Assembly: GCA_937995755.1 (NCBI GenBank)
Contig: CALKJD010000019.1
Location: 1 to 64,000 of the forward strand
From: an uncultured Saprospiraceae bacterium
GTDB taxonomy: Bacteria; Bacteroidota; Bacteroidia; Chitinophagales; Saprospiraceae
Direction: 5' to 3'
Length of the DNA stretch: 64,000 bases
The position numbers and the translations under genes were made by a program. Each line of letters begins with the position of its first letter. Within the stretch, counting starts at the first letter, position 1. Positions 41,581 through 52,733 of this stretch are shown here, in pieces. A model generated the notes under the pieces. That model was not told the DNA's origin and ran no database searches. It saw only the letters and a program-made list of their open reading frames with translations.

Positions 41581-41645
41581 AGGTAAAAACGATGAGGTTT
41601 GTAAAAGCAATATGATATGAGACATCATAAAGCTAATACCTCATC
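41581..41645 (-). promoter_or_regulatory. Attenuator-like hairpin plus U-tract upstream of the metalloprotease gene
   Basis: GATGAGGT/ACCTCATC outer stem (41591-41598 with 41638-41645), inner AGC-aa-TATGAT/ATCATA-aa-GCT; on the minus strand followed by GTTTTTACC. Confidence 0.55.
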
Positions 41646-41896
41646 AATATACTAAAAGAGTAAAGACTTACGAACCTTGTCTATCTTTCTTCAATCGAAA
41701 GTGTCATCAGTTTATCTTAAAGAGCTAAGGATAAGCTAACATTAAATAAATCTTAAATCGATCAAATCTGTATGTAGATAGTTAGATAGAGACATTATAT
41801 AAGCAGTAACTAGGTATATTTGATCTAGTAAAGCAAAACTTAAAATCCCAATAAGTGTATTAATCCAATTCAGATTACCACTTAACAAGAATAATT

Positions 41897-44800
41897 ATGA
41901 AAATAGTAAAGAAAATAGCTTGGATCCTACTGATTCTATTTATAGGTCTTATCATAGCTGCCTTAGTGGTACCTGCGGTGTATAAAGATGAGATCGTAGA
42001 AAAACTAAAGATTACACTCAACGATCAACTAAATGCTAAAGTAGATTTCGATGATATTGACTTATCGATAATCTCCTCTTTCCCTAATGCTCGATTAGAT
42101 ATTGAAAATCTATCGGTAACGGGTATTGATCAATTTGCAGATATCACATTATTCAAGTCGAAGCACACTATGTTTGATGTGAGTATTCCATCCCTTATCA
42201 ATGATGACATTCCTTATCAATTAAGAGAGGTCCTTATAGAAGAAGCGGATATTACATTAATGCTGTCTACTGACGGAAGCGCTAACTACAGTATAACTGA
42301 AGAATCGGAAGGAGAATCGGCAAGTTATACCTTAGACTTGGACAAGTACTCTTTGACAGATAGTAAAATCACTTACATAGATCAAAGCTCTAACCTTAAA
42401 ATGGTTGTAGCTGAGCTGAATCATACTGGTAAAGGTAGATTTACAGAAAACATATACGATCTAGACACCTACAGTGAGAGTGGAAGTATGACAGTTACTA
42501 GTGAGGGCGTAAGTTATATACGTAACGCAAAGGCCAAGCTAGATGCTGTAATCAATATCGATATGCCTAATGAAAAATATACACTCAAGGATAATAAAAT
42601 CTCACTCAATGAGCTTAATCTCGACGCGGATGGTTATGTACAGATGAGAGGTGACAATATATTTGTGGATGCTACTATCAAAGGATTGGAAGATAATTTT
42701 AGAAGTTACCTCTCGGTAGTGCCTCATGCATATGTGGACCAATTTGCAAATGTGGCTACAGAAGGAAAAGGATCGCTTACCGCTGTTATCAAAGGAAACT
42801 ATAACAGTATCAAACCTTCATTTCCAGCTATCGATGTAGACCTTAATATCTCTGATGCTTATGTAAAGTATAATAATATGCCTAAAGCAGTAGAAGGTAT
42901 TTTTGCCTCTATCAATATAGATGCTAAAGAAGGTAACTATAATGATATGATTATCAATATACCTTCTCTCAAAGCACGTGTAGGAGATGATCCATTAGAA
43001 GCTAAACTAGTTATTAGTGATTCAGCTACCGATCCTAAGGTAGATGGTGCATTCAAAGCAGATATTGATTTAAGAAATTGGAAATCTGCTCTTCCTGCAG
43101 AGATGATCAAAGATATGGAAGGTCGAGTAAAAGCCGATATTGCATTTGCAGGCAAAGCCTCAGACATAGAATCTTCTAATTATAGCAACCTCAAACTTGA
43201 TGGTGAGATGGCAATTAATGATGTACAAATAAAGCGTGATAATGATCTAGATATCGTTGTAACGAATGCAACAGTAAAGGCTTCACCAAGTTTATTAGAT
43301 ATCAAAATGGATGGTGTTAGATATGGTAAGTCTGACTTTAATCTTACCTCAAACGTAAAAGATCCTCTCATGCTGGCGATCAATACCGATGAACCAATCA
43401 TATCTGATATTGATTTTCAAGCAGGTACATTAGATGCTAATGAAATGCTTGGAATCACTAGCAAGACTGGGACTACAAGTTCTACCGAATCACCATCTGC
43501 TGGATCTGCATTTAACATTAATGAAAGTAGAGTAAATCTTTCGGCTACAGCTGACGAAATACTTTATGAGGATCAAGTTTGGAAAAATGTAAACCTTAAA
43601 GGAAAACTGGATGGTGACAAGATAGATATCACAGATGCATCTGCGAAAATGAAAGACAATGATATCAGTATGAAAGGTACACTGAATCATCCCATGGGAT
43701 ATATGGATGGTACAGACAAACTTACTGGAAAGATTGACATCAATAGTAACCAACTAAATTTCAATGATTTCATCGCTGATACTGCGACTGACACTGAAGT
43801 AGAAACTTCTAATTTTATTGTACCCGAAAATATAGATGTAGATATAACTGCTAATATTAAAGACCTTACATATACAAATATGAAAATGGCTAATAGTACG
43901 GCCAATATCAAAGTAAGTGATCAAGTAGCCAATATCACATCACTTACCACTAATACACTTGGTGGAGAGATAGGAATGCGAGGTGCGTATGATAGTAAAG
44001 ATACTAATAAGCCCATTTTTGACATGATGTTGGACTTCAATAAGATAGAGTTTGTCAAAGCTTTTGAAAAAATGGAAACTATGCAAAAGCTAGCACCTAT
44101 TGCTCAATACATCAGTGGATTTTTCAATTCAACATTGACATTTAAAGGTGCGCTTGGTGAAGATATGTTGCCGGACCTTTCAACCTTAAATGCCTCAGGT
44201 TTTGTAGAGACATTTAATAGTAGTATTAATGATTTTAAAATTCTTGAAGGCTTAGGTGAAAAATTAAATATTGATCAACTCAAATCAATAACACTGGAAA
44301 ATACTAAGAATTGGTTTGAAATAGTAGATGGAATGGTAGAGCTTAAGCCTAAGAAGTTTAAGGTAAAGGATATCGATATGGCTATCGCTGGTAAGCATGG
44401 ATATGGTAAAGACATGAATTACTTTATCGAAATGAAAGTGCCTAGAGAAATGCTCAAACAAAATGTAGTAACTGGATTTTTGGATCAAGGTATGAGTAAG
44501 ATCGAAGCCGAAGCGGCCAAATATGGTGTTACTATTGGTACTGGTGATTATATTAATCTAGAGATCGGTATCACAGGAAGTATGCAATCACCTAAGTACT
44601 CTATCAAGCCAGTAGGATACGAATCTGGTGGTGTCAAGCAAGTAGTGAAAGACGAAATCAACAATCAAATTGCGACGGTTAAAGATTCTGTAAATACGGT
44701 AATTAACAACACCAAAGAAACGATAAAAGATACAGTTAGAACGGTAGCTAATCAAGCGGTAGATAGTGCAAAAACTGTAATCAACACTAAAGTAAATGAA

Positions 44801-44986
44801 GTGAAAGATAGTGTAAAAACGGTAATAGCAAATCAAGTAGATAGCTTAGCCACTCAAGTAGGTCTTGACTCATTAAAAGACAAGGTTAAAGATGTATTAG
44901 GTAATGGCGCTGATAAAGAAGCAGATAAAATAAAAGACAAAATAAAAGAATGGAATCCATTTAACAAGAAGAAAAAGAACGAATAG
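41897..44986 (+). CDS. AsmA-like family protein with helical C-terminal repeat tail
   Basis: N-terminal TM followed by DDIDLSIISSFPNARLDIENLSVTG typical of Bacteroidota AsmA-like proteins; long beta-rich body. Confidence 0.85.
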   Translation: MKIVKKIAWILLILFIGLIIAALVVPAVYKDEIVEKLKITLNDQLNAKVDFDDIDLSIISSFPNARLDIENLSVTGIDQFADITLFKSKHTMFDVSIPSLINDDIPYQLREVLIEEADITLMLSTDGSANYSITEESEGESASYTLDLDKYSLTDSKITYIDQSSNLKMVVAELNHTGKGRFTENIYDLDTYSESGSMTVTSEGVSYIRNAKAKLDAVINIDMPNEKYTLKDNKISLNELNLDADGYVQMRGDNIFVDATIKGLEDNFRSYLSVVPHAYVDQFANVATEGKGSLTAVIKGNYNSIKPSFPAIDVDLNISDAYVKYNNMPKAVEGIFASINIDAKEGNYNDMIINIPSLKARVGDDPLEAKLVISDSATDPKVDGAFKADIDLRNWKSALPAEMIKDMEGRVKADIAFAGKASDIESSNYSNLKLDGEMAINDVQIKRDNDLDIVVTNATVKASPSLLDIKMDGVRYGKSDFNLTSNVKDPLMLAINTDEPIISDIDFQAGTLDANEMLGITSKTGTTSSTESPSAGSAFNINESRVNLSATADEILYEDQVWKNVNLKGKLDGDKIDITDASAKMKDNDISMKGTLNHPMGYMDGTDKLTGKIDINSNQLNFNDFIADTATDTEVETSNFIVPENIDVDITANIKDLTYTNMKMANSTANIKVSDQVANITSLTTNTLGGEIGMRGAYDSKDTNKPIFDMMLDFNKIEFVKAFEKMETMQKLAPIAQYISGFFNSTLTFKGALGEDMLPDLSTLNASGFVETFNSSINDFKILEGLGEKLNIDQLKSITLENTKNWFEIVDGMVELKPKKFKVKDIDMAIAGKHGYGKDMNYFIEMKVPREMLKQNVVTGFLDQGMSKIEAEAAKYGVTIGTGDYINLEIGITGSMQSPKYSIKPVGYESGGVKQVVKDEINNQIATVKDSVNTVINNTKETIKDTVRTVANQAVDSAKTVINTKVNEVKDSVKTVIANQVDSLATQVGLDSLKDKVKDVLGNGADKEADKIKDKIKEWNPFNKKKKNE

Positions 44987-45007
44987 TGTTCTGAAATTGA
45001 TTCTTAG

Positions 45008-45046
45008 AGAAGGTTCTATCTATGATGATGGAACCTTCTTTTTATT
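45008..45046 (+). terminator. Terminator after the AsmA-like gene
   Basis: AGAAGGTTC/GAACCTTCT stem followed by TTTTATTT. Confidence 0.7.
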
Positions 45047-45101
45047 TACATCATTGTCTTTTCTTACATTTACATTTCTATCAATAATATATATCTAGAT
45101 C

Positions 45102-46070
45102 ATGCTTATTACCAGAGGAGATTTTATAGATGTATGGTCTAAATTAAACCAACGAGGAAAGGGCTTTTTGTTGTCCAAGCTTAATCCATCTAAAGTCAAT
45201 CGTACGAAGAGCGCATTTAATGAAAGTGCTGTGTCTGCAGCTAACTGGTGGATCATACCTAGTGTCCGTCAACGTTGGAATCATATGATCACTAATCAAG
45301 TAGAATTGGACTATGAAGATTATATGATGCAAAAATTCTTTTCTAATGGATCAAACCTCAACTTGCTTTCAATCGGATCAGGAGTATGTAGCCATGAAAT
45401 CAAACTCGCAAAGCACCAACAACTTACTAAGGTAGTATGCACTGATCTTGTTCAATCATTATTAGATAAAGCTAGCAACAATGCTAAGTCAGAGCACCTT
45501 AAAAACATGGAATTCATATGCGGTGACATTAATGAAACCATACCCACGGAAGAGCAATTTGATATCGTTTTCTTTCATGCCTCACTTCACCACTTCTATG
45601 ATATTGATGCATTTATAAAATCCACTGTAATTCCGCGACTCAAACCCAATGGACATATCGTGATCAATGAGTATGTAGGAGTCAATAGATTACAATTCCC
45701 AAAGAATCAAATCAAGGCAATCAATCAAGCTTTAACACTTGTTCCTCAATCATTGCGAAAGAGATTTAAATCGAATGCGATTAAGAGTAAATTTTATGGT
45801 AGTGGACTGATCAGAATGATACTCGCTGATCCAAGTGAATGTGTAGATGCGGAACAAATATTACCTGTATTGCATCAGTATTGTCATGTGGTAGAAGAGA
45901 GACCTTATGGTGGCAATATACTCATGAACGTATTGAAAGATATTGCCCATAATTTTCTAGAGGATACACCAGAGATCCATCAAACCTTACAGAAGCTATT
46001 TGATTTTGAAGATGAATATCTCAAAGAAAATCAAAGTGACTTCCTATTTGGAGTGTATCAAATAAAGTAA
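45102..46070 (+). CDS. Class I SAM-dependent methyltransferase
   Basis: LNLLSIGSGVCSHEIKLAKH, FDIVFFHASLHHFYDIDAFI, RLKPNGHIVINEYVG. Confidence 0.8.
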   Translation: MLITRGDFIDVWSKLNQRGKGFLLSKLNPSKVNRTKSAFNESAVSAANWWIIPSVRQRWNHMITNQVELDYEDYMMQKFFSNGSNLNLLSIGSGVCSHEIKLAKHQQLTKVVCTDLVQSLLDKASNNAKSEHLKNMEFICGDINETIPTEEQFDIVFFHASLHHFYDIDAFIKSTVIPRLKPNGHIVINEYVGVNRLQFPKNQIKAINQALTLVPQSLRKRFKSNAIKSKFYGSGLIRMILADPSECVDAEQILPVLHQYCHVVEERPYGGNILMNVLKDIAHNFLEDTPEIHQTLQKLFDFEDEYLKENQSDFLFGVYQIK

Positions 46071-46117
46071 GACTTACTTTGTGTAAATCCATTTCCAAGA
46101 AACAAGCATTAAACTAT

Positions 46118-46750
46118 TTATGCCCAAGGAAATCCATTAACCAATTCGCTTATAAAGTCCAGAAAGATAGTTGGCTTATAGATAATAGTAATTACAACTC
46201 CAGCTATAGCCCCCCAAAAGTGAGCGTCGTGTCCAATATTATCTCTTGCATTTTTCGCCGACCAAGACTCATACCATAGATATAAAACTCCAAAAATAAT
46301 TGCAGGCACGGGTATGACAAAATACAGACCTAGCATAGACCATGGCGCATATAATATAAATGCAAACAACACACCTGATACTCCACCCGATGCTCCTATG
46401 GCAGAATATCCTGGATTGTTTTGATGCTTGAAGTATGTAGGCGTATCAGCCAATGCGATAGTCAATAAATACATGACAACAAATAAGATCGCTCCCATAG
46501 TTACACCAAACATATCTTTGTACCAAGCCTCCACGTGTCTACCAAACTCGTGTAAGACATACATATTGATTCCTAAGTGCATCCAACTTCCATGCAAAAA
46601 ACCAGACGTGATCCATCTGTAGTATTGCTTTTCTCTTTTCTCAGTATATGGGTGATGCTTCAACTGATCAAATAATTGTCTATTACTAAATGCTGGAATC
46701 GACACCAAGCATGTAATAATGACTATAATAAGGGTAACTGATAATGTCAT
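46118..46750 (-). CDS. Rhomboid family intramembrane serine protease
   Basis: GFLHGSWMHLGINMYVL, GASGGVSGVLFAF (GxSG), GHDAHFWGAIAG. Confidence 0.92.
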   Translation of the reverse strand: MTLSVTLIIVIITCLVSIPAFSNRQLFDQLKHHPYTEKREKQYYRWITSGFLHGSWMHLGINMYVLHEFGRHVEAWYKDMFGVTMGAILFVVMYLLTIALADTPTYFKHQNNPGYSAIGASGGVSGVLFAFILYAPWSMLGLYFVIPVPAIIFGVLYLWYESWSAKNARDNIGHDAHFWGAIAGVVITIIYKPTIFLDFISELVNGFPWA

Positions 46751-46752
46751 GT

Positions 46753-47220
46753 CTAGCTGTTATGATATTTTTCGTTGCGCAATATAGTATAAGCGCGATA
46801 CAGTTGCTCCGTAAAGAACAATCTAATCATCTGATGTGAGAATGTCATTTGTGATAAGGATAACTTTTGATCTGCCCTTTTGATGAGGCTCTCATGCGCT
46901 CCATATGCTCCTGCCACTACGAACACTACCCTTTTGATTGATCTTAGTTGCATCTGCCCTAGAGCTGCAGCAAAGTCTTCTGAGGAGTATTCTTTGCCTT
47001 TTTCATCTAAAAGCATCAAATAATCTGTAGGAACCAAGTTTTTCATAATCTGCTCCGCCTCCAATAACTTTAGAGCTTCTGGATCTTTCTGAGGCTTCAC
47101 ATCTTTGATGATCTCCATCTTAAACTTACAATAATGAGATAGTCTCTTCGTATAGATATCTATCCCTTGCTGTAAATACTTCTCACTCGTCTTTCCTATA
47201 CACCAAAGCTGTACTTGCAT
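46753..47220 (-). CDS. rlmH: 23S rRNA (pseudouridine1915-N3)-methyltransferase RlmH
   Basis: YLMLLDEKGKEYSSEDFA, VVFVVAGAYGAHESL, LSLSQMTFSHQMIRLFFTEQLYRAYTI. Confidence 0.95.
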   Translation of the reverse strand: MQVQLWCIGKTSEKYLQQGIDIYTKRLSHYCKFKMEIIKDVKPQKDPEALKLLEAEQIMKNLVPTDYLMLLDEKGKEYSSEDFAAALGQMQLRSIKRVVFVVAGAYGAHESLIKRADQKLSLSQMTFSHQMIRLFFTEQLYRAYTILRNEKYHNS

Positions 47221-47429
47221 TTCCCTACTATTAAATCTTGAATGCTCAAAATTAAGAAAGATAAACAGAAATCACTCAAGCCTCAGAATACTCATGACAA
47301 TTTCTCCTTGAATAGCCATATAATGATCTTCTTCTATTCCTTATTAACTATCAAACAATAATAGATCTAGAAGAACCAAATCCACTATCCAAGCATTGAT
47401 AATATTAGAAATATGAACAACCAAACGCT

Positions 47430-48083
47430 GTGAATACGACATACTTTATACCTGGGCTTGGATTTAATGAAGAGGTAATCACACCTATAGTTGATCAAGG
47501 TCTCGATATCCAAACTATCAATTGGATAGAGCCAATTCCATTGGAGTCTATACAGAGCTACGCACATAGAATGAGCGAAAATATAGACTCTAGCTTAGGG
47601 CCTGTAACGTTAATTGGACATTCTTTCGGTGGTATGATAGCTCAAGAGATCAGTCAACTCATAGATATAGATCAGATCATACTCATATCTACCTGTAAGT
47701 CTAGAGCAGAAAACTCGCTAGCACTTAAATCATTATCTCCACTGAAGATCAACAAATTCATTAAGAAAGATCTTATACTCAGAACGTTTCCTCTATGGTC
47801 ACGTAATTATGGTTATGAGACAGAGCAAGAGATGGAAGTATTTAAAAGCATGATCGAAAAGAATACTGATACGTATCTCAATTGGGCTCTTAAGTCGGTC
47901 AGTACTTGGGAAAGGGAATTTGAAATAGCAACGCCCATCATACATATACATGGTGATAAGGATCGAACTTTTCCAATCAAAAACATTCATGATGTCACTC
48001 ATGTCATAGAAGGTGGAAATCACTTTATGATCTATAAAAAGGCAGAAGAGATTGCAGAGTTACTTAAGAAGTATATAACATAA
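47430..48083 (+). CDS. Alpha/beta hydrolase
   Basis: LIGHSFGGMIAQEIS nucleophile elbow, HIHGDKDRTFP, EGGNHFMI; GTG start. Confidence 0.8.
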   Translation: MNTTYFIPGLGFNEEVITPIVDQGLDIQTINWIEPIPLESIQSYAHRMSENIDSSLGPVTLIGHSFGGMIAQEISQLIDIDQIILISTCKSRAENSLALKSLSPLKINKFIKKDLILRTFPLWSRNYGYETEQEMEVFKSMIEKNTDTYLNWALKSVSTWEREFEIATPIIHIHGDKDRTFPIKNIHDVTHVIEGGNHFMIYKKAEEIAELLKKYIT

Positions 48084-48095
48084 CGGAGACGTAAC

Positions 48096-51000
48096 TTAAT
48101 CTACATGTACATATTCTAATACCGTGACTGTACCGACTTGCTCTATAGTGATATAATATATTCCGTTAGAAGTAAACGACTGAGCATCTATCTCGATCAT
48201 TTCATCTTGATGAGCAGATTTTCTAGCGTACACTACCCTTCCTGTCGCATCCATAGCCGTAATAGTAATCTCTTCACTAGAATCAGTTTCGTTAAGTATA
48301 ATACATTGCGTCGAAGGATTACTTAGCAAACTGAATCTATGATCAGATGCTGTAACCTCCACGTCTGACCGCAATTCACTTTGTAATGTCAATGAGTAAG
48401 GATACTCACCTTCATAAATTACATTTTCATAATCATTAGACAACTCAAAAAGGTACTCTTCTCTAACTTCTACTAATTCGAAATGTATGGAGTAAAGTGA
48501 TTGATTTGCTTCGATTTCTGTTGGTTGTACATGTACGTCTACCAAATTGATTCTACCATCAGCAATATGATATTCATCTGGATTTACCACTTTACCATTA
48601 TATCCTACTACTGCTACAGGATACATTGCTCTCGCATCATAGGTAATAGATAATTGAGATGCATCAGCCAATATTGAAGATTCAGAAGTGATAGCTAATG
48701 TCAATTCATTATCCTCTATAGAATATGTACCGTCAAGATTGTAACTCTCACTAGTTCTAACCTCAGCAGTATTATTTCCTTGCATTACCGCTTCATAAGA
48801 TTCATTTACATCACCAAGCTTTATAGCTGTGAAATTAACATGTTGAACGGTATCCACTAAAGGCTCTAAATATATGTTTTGATCGTATCCCCACGGAGAT
48901 GATGCATCCATAAACACCCATCCTTCAGGTATGAATCTCCAAGGCATATCACCATTTGGCAACTCAGATTTGATACCCAAAACTACTTTTCTAAGCAATA
49001 CGATATCTGCTCCTGATATCGAATTAGATCCATTCATATCTGAAGCAATAATTTGATATGGATCCGTAAACTCTGAGAATCCAAGAACATGTCTTTGGAT
49101 CAATACTAGATCTAATGATGTAACCCCATTAGTTAATTCATCCATCTTACGAGGAGTTACAAAGTATGGTACGTTATCAAAAGTAGCTTGTGAAGTATAT
49201 TTTCCAGCTTCATTACTCCAAGTCGTATGAACATACGCTTCTTTTACATCTTTATATTCTACTTCTACAGCGTTGATACGGTCGCCAGCTATTGTTCTGA
49301 GATCTCCTTTTACGATTCCATCTTGCTCTTGATTTTCACAGATATCATCGTTATCTTGAATTACAATTTGAATTTCACAAAAATCTTGATTTCCATCTGA
49401 ATCCGTCACATACATGGTAAGCGGCAACCATTGTATAGCTCCGTTTTCGATATCTTCACAGTCTATAGTCCAACTCGTATCATCCACATCCTCAGAAAAT
49501 GAAAATTGCAAATCAGAAACAGGCGTACAATTATCATAACTGTCAAAATCAAAATCTTCCGCCCAAATAGTTACTTGTCCAGTAGTAGGCATCAGTACTG
49601 TAGTGATCGAACTAAAGCAATATGGCGTTGGTGCTTTACAATCTTTCACTGTTACCATATAATCACAAGTAGTTACATTTCCACAGGCATCAGACACTGT
49701 CCAATACACTTTATGCGTACCATGATTTAGAGTAGTTTCAATAGTAGCATTCCCACCTGATAAATCAATGGTTCCATCGTTATCATTGTCAATTTCCCAA
49801 GAATAATCTAGAAGCAAAGTATCAGTACAATCATCACCTGCTGATAGATCAAAACTATATTGTGCCACCATACAGTCATCATCATAAGAACAAATCTCTA
49901 CATCAGTACAATTAGATATAGTCGGTGCTATGTTATTCGTAAGTTTAATTACTTGATTATCTGTCCAATACCCTTCACCAGTATCAGGATTATGCTGACA
50001 CCAATCGATTGCTGTCCAATGTCTAATGATCTTTACACAAGCTGTATCCGCGATTGGAAATATTTCATCGTAAAACTCAAATGCAATAGCACCACATGTC
50101 ACTCCTGACAATAATGGAACACCAGTCTTACTAGTATCAGATTCGATATCTTGACATCCTGTAGTGGTAATATCTAACGGCCACTGAATATCACTTTCTT
50201 GAATATAATCTGCATTCTGAATTGTAATAGATTGTATACCACTTTCTGACATCCCAAACTCATCAGTAACGGTAAACGTACGTAGTATCGTTCCTTGATA
50301 ACAATCAACAGATTCTACAGATGTCTCACTTACACTAGCGGTACAATTATCAATGTAATATCCATCAGAACCTGCAATACCAGAGTTGAAATCATCATTG
50401 ATGATAATACTTTCTACATCATCTACATTAGATCTTACCACTCCAAAAGGTGAAAGGTCTTCTAAATCGTAATAAGTATCACAAGAAATCGTGATATCAG
50501 AAGGTACTACTAATTCTGGTGCTATCTTATCTTCTATAATTACCGATACCATACAAGTATTAGAATTGCCATTTGCATCTGTTACTTGCATCGCTACCAT
50601 TATAGTATCATTTACTTCTTCACAACAAAAATCAACATAGTCTCCGAAAGCCAATCCAAAACCACATTCATCAGTCATCTTGGCTACTTGGTAACTTACG
50701 ATCTCACAGTTATCTGTTGATCCATCATCAAATGTAGCTGCGTATACTCTAGATCTTCCATCAGAAGTAATACTTGTAGACGTAAATTCATCGCATACTG
50801 GATAAGGTTCTACATCATCTTCTACTGTTATTGTTGCAGTACACATAGCGCTATTACCACATTCATCAGTAACTGTATAGGTTACATTAACCAAACCTTG
50901 TGGAAGATTGTCTACATACAATTGTTCTTGTACCTCAGTAACAGGATAAACATTAACATTACTTACACCTTGTACTTTAGCTGTAATAGTATACTCACTG

Positions 51001-52382
51001 CAATCTGTAATATTTGTTGGAAGATTCAAAAGTGTATTGTTACTCTCACAATCATAGACCGATGTAGAAATAGTAATGTCATTTACACAAGTAAATGTTG
51101 GCGCTGAAGTATCATCCACCTTTATAACTTGGTTCTTCGTCGCTGTTTCTACTAAGCACCAATCAATAGCTTCCCAAGCCCTCAACACTTTAAATCCTCC
51201 TCCACATAATGGTATAACCGTATCTGTATAAATAAAATCTAGATGATTACAAGAGCTAGGCGTTGGGCTACCTGTAACTGAAGTGGCAGGATTACCGTCT
51301 GCATCAGTTTCATATACTTGATCACAATCCAATGTGGGTGCCTCATTTCCATCATAATGTGGAGGAAAGACTAACTGATCTACCGTTATTCTTTCTATCA
51401 GTATAGATTGAGCACAATAGCTTGTATTTCCATTGGCATCCATTGCGATCCAAGTTCTATTAATGATCTTATCTAATGAAGTATTACATGAAGGAATCGT
51501 TACATCATCTGTATAACTCAATGCAACATTTCCGCATGCATCCCATCCTGATACGATGTAAGCGTCATTACCGTTAGCTACGGCCACCGCAGCGGCAGGT
51601 ATCGGCAAACCAATCTCATCTGCAGAATTTCCTTCGTCACAAATAATCTGACTATCAATACATGAGAATACTGGAGCATAATTATCTGTCACCGTCAAAG
51701 AACCGGAGCAAGTCACTTGAGTACATTCATGCCCAACTTTATAAGTAATGTTCTGTCCAATGTGCTCTCCAGTTAAAATATTTCCAGAGATATTGATTCC
51801 ATTCTCGTCCATCACATTTATAATATATCTATCTATTGGTTCAGCAGGATTAGAAACTAACATATCAATAGTTACCGCTTGCTGGCATTGCACGTCTAAG
51901 GTTACGTTGATCGCATTGTTACATGCGAGAGCTGGAGCATTCTGGTACGTGATGCTTACTACATCAGATACTTCTATCATTGGCCCAATCCCATCTGGAT
52001 CGTCTGAAACTAAAATTAAACTAAAAACACCGTTAGCTTGATCTTCAACACCTGGCACATAGGCCGTAGTCGTAGAGAATGTACTCATACTATTACCAGA
52101 AGGAAGGAATAAACCATCTCCAGTAGTAAACCAATTGCCATCACTAACAATACCTGATATAGTTGCTTCTAGCATATCGATATCAAGACTACTACCATAA
52201 CAAAGGCTAGTATCGTCTCCTGCAAATACCGTTATTTGTGCAGAAGCACTTTGATACAGTCCTGTGTTTAATGCTATAAATACTATTAGTAGCACTGAAT
52301 CTAGACTCATACACTTCTCCCACATAGCGCTAACCGCACTATGCAAAGATGAAAGATATGTAGTTAATAGATTCAAAATCAA
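48096..52382 (-). CDS. Large secreted HYR-like repeat protein with dockerin-like module and T9SS sorting domain
   Basis: Repeats such as DECGNSAMCTATITVEDDVEPYPVCDEF; dockerin-like VTSLDLVLIQRHVLGFSEF...SDMNGSNSISGADIVLLRKVVLG; C-terminal NGIYYITIEQVGTVTVLEYVHVD. True start probably 52310-52325 (signal peptide). Confidence 0.85.
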   Translation of the reverse strand: MILNLLTTYLSSLHSAVSAMWEKCMSLDSVLLIVFIALNTGLYQSASAQITVFAGDDTSLCYGSSLDIDMLEATISGIVSDGNWFTTGDGLFLPSGNSMSTFSTTTAYVPGVEDQANGVFSLILVSDDPDGIGPMIEVSDVVSITYQNAPALACNNAINVTLDVQCQQAVTIDMLVSNPAEPIDRYIINVMDENGINISGNILTGEHIGQNITYKVGHECTQVTCSGSLTVTDNYAPVFSCIDSQIICDEGNSADEIGLPIPAAAVAVANGNDAYIVSGWDACGNVALSYTDDVTIPSCNTSLDKIINRTWIAMDANGNTSYCAQSILIERITVDQLVFPPHYDGNEAPTLDCDQVYETDADGNPATSVTGSPTPSSCNHLDFIYTDTVIPLCGGGFKVLRAWEAIDWCLVETATKNQVIKVDDTSAPTFTCVNDITISTSVYDCESNNTLLNLPTNITDCSEYTITAKVQGVSNVNVYPVTEVQEQLYVDNLPQGLVNVTYTVTDECGNSAMCTATITVEDDVEPYPVCDEFTSTSITSDGRSRVYAATFDDGSTDNCEIVSYQVAKMTDECGFGLAFGDYVDFCCEEVNDTIMVAMQVTDANGNSNTCMVSVIIEDKIAPELVVPSDITISCDTYYDLEDLSPFGVVRSNVDDVESIIINDDFNSGIAGSDGYYIDNCTASVSETSVESVDCYQGTILRTFTVTDEFGMSESGIQSITIQNADYIQESDIQWPLDITTTGCQDIESDTSKTGVPLLSGVTCGAIAFEFYDEIFPIADTACVKIIRHWTAIDWCQHNPDTGEGYWTDNQVIKLTNNIAPTISNCTDVEICSYDDDCMVAQYSFDLSAGDDCTDTLLLDYSWEIDNDNDGTIDLSGGNATIETTLNHGTHKVYWTVSDACGNVTTCDYMVTVKDCKAPTPYCFSSITTVLMPTTGQVTIWAEDFDFDSYDNCTPVSDLQFSFSEDVDDTSWTIDCEDIENGAIQWLPLTMYVTDSDGNQDFCEIQIVIQDNDDICENQEQDGIVKGDLRTIAGDRINAVEVEYKDVKEAYVHTTWSNEAGKYTSQATFDNVPYFVTPRKMDELTNGVTSLDLVLIQRHVLGFSEFTDPYQIIASDMNGSNSISGADIVLLRKVVLGIKSELPNGDMPWRFIPEGWVFMDASSPWGYDQNIYLEPLVDTVQHVNFTAIKLGDVNESYEAVMQGNNTAEVRTSESYNLDGTYSIEDNELTLAITSESSILADASQLSITYDARAMYPVAVVGYNGKVVNPDEYHIADGRINLVDVHVQPTEIEANQSLYSIHFELVEVREEYLFELSNDYENVIYEGEYPYSLTLQSELRSDVEVTASDHRFSLLSNPSTQCIILNETDSSEEITITAMDATGRVVYARKSAHQDEMIEIDAQSFTSNGIYYITIEQVGTVTVLEYVHVD

Positions 52383-52733
52383 TACATTATATTATTAAAT
52401 TCTTATATAAGTATTCATAACAATGCGAGTTACTTATATATTACAAATATGTTTAATGCAAAATCTGTACCGTTTTTAATCATTCTCAGAATTAGTTACT
52501 TCTAGGCAAAAACTAACATTTCTATAAGTTGCCAATTGGGCCATCATATGAGAATTATTTCATATTATAGACATAGCTACAACACTGTAGAGAAGTTCTA
52601 AGTAAAGGTGAGTAATAGATTTCTAGATATGACAATTACCACTAAATATTGGAATGAAACACTCCATATCCAAAGAATATTCTATTGGTAAATATGTACC
52701 TCAATACTGTAATTCTGTAATATCTATGAAAAC

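Noticed and set aside
48096-52382. Possible CRISPR or DNA repeat array in the long surface protein
   Set aside because: Repetition is at the protein domain level and diverged at DNA level; no short regularly spaced repeats. No CRISPR array was seen anywhere in the window.
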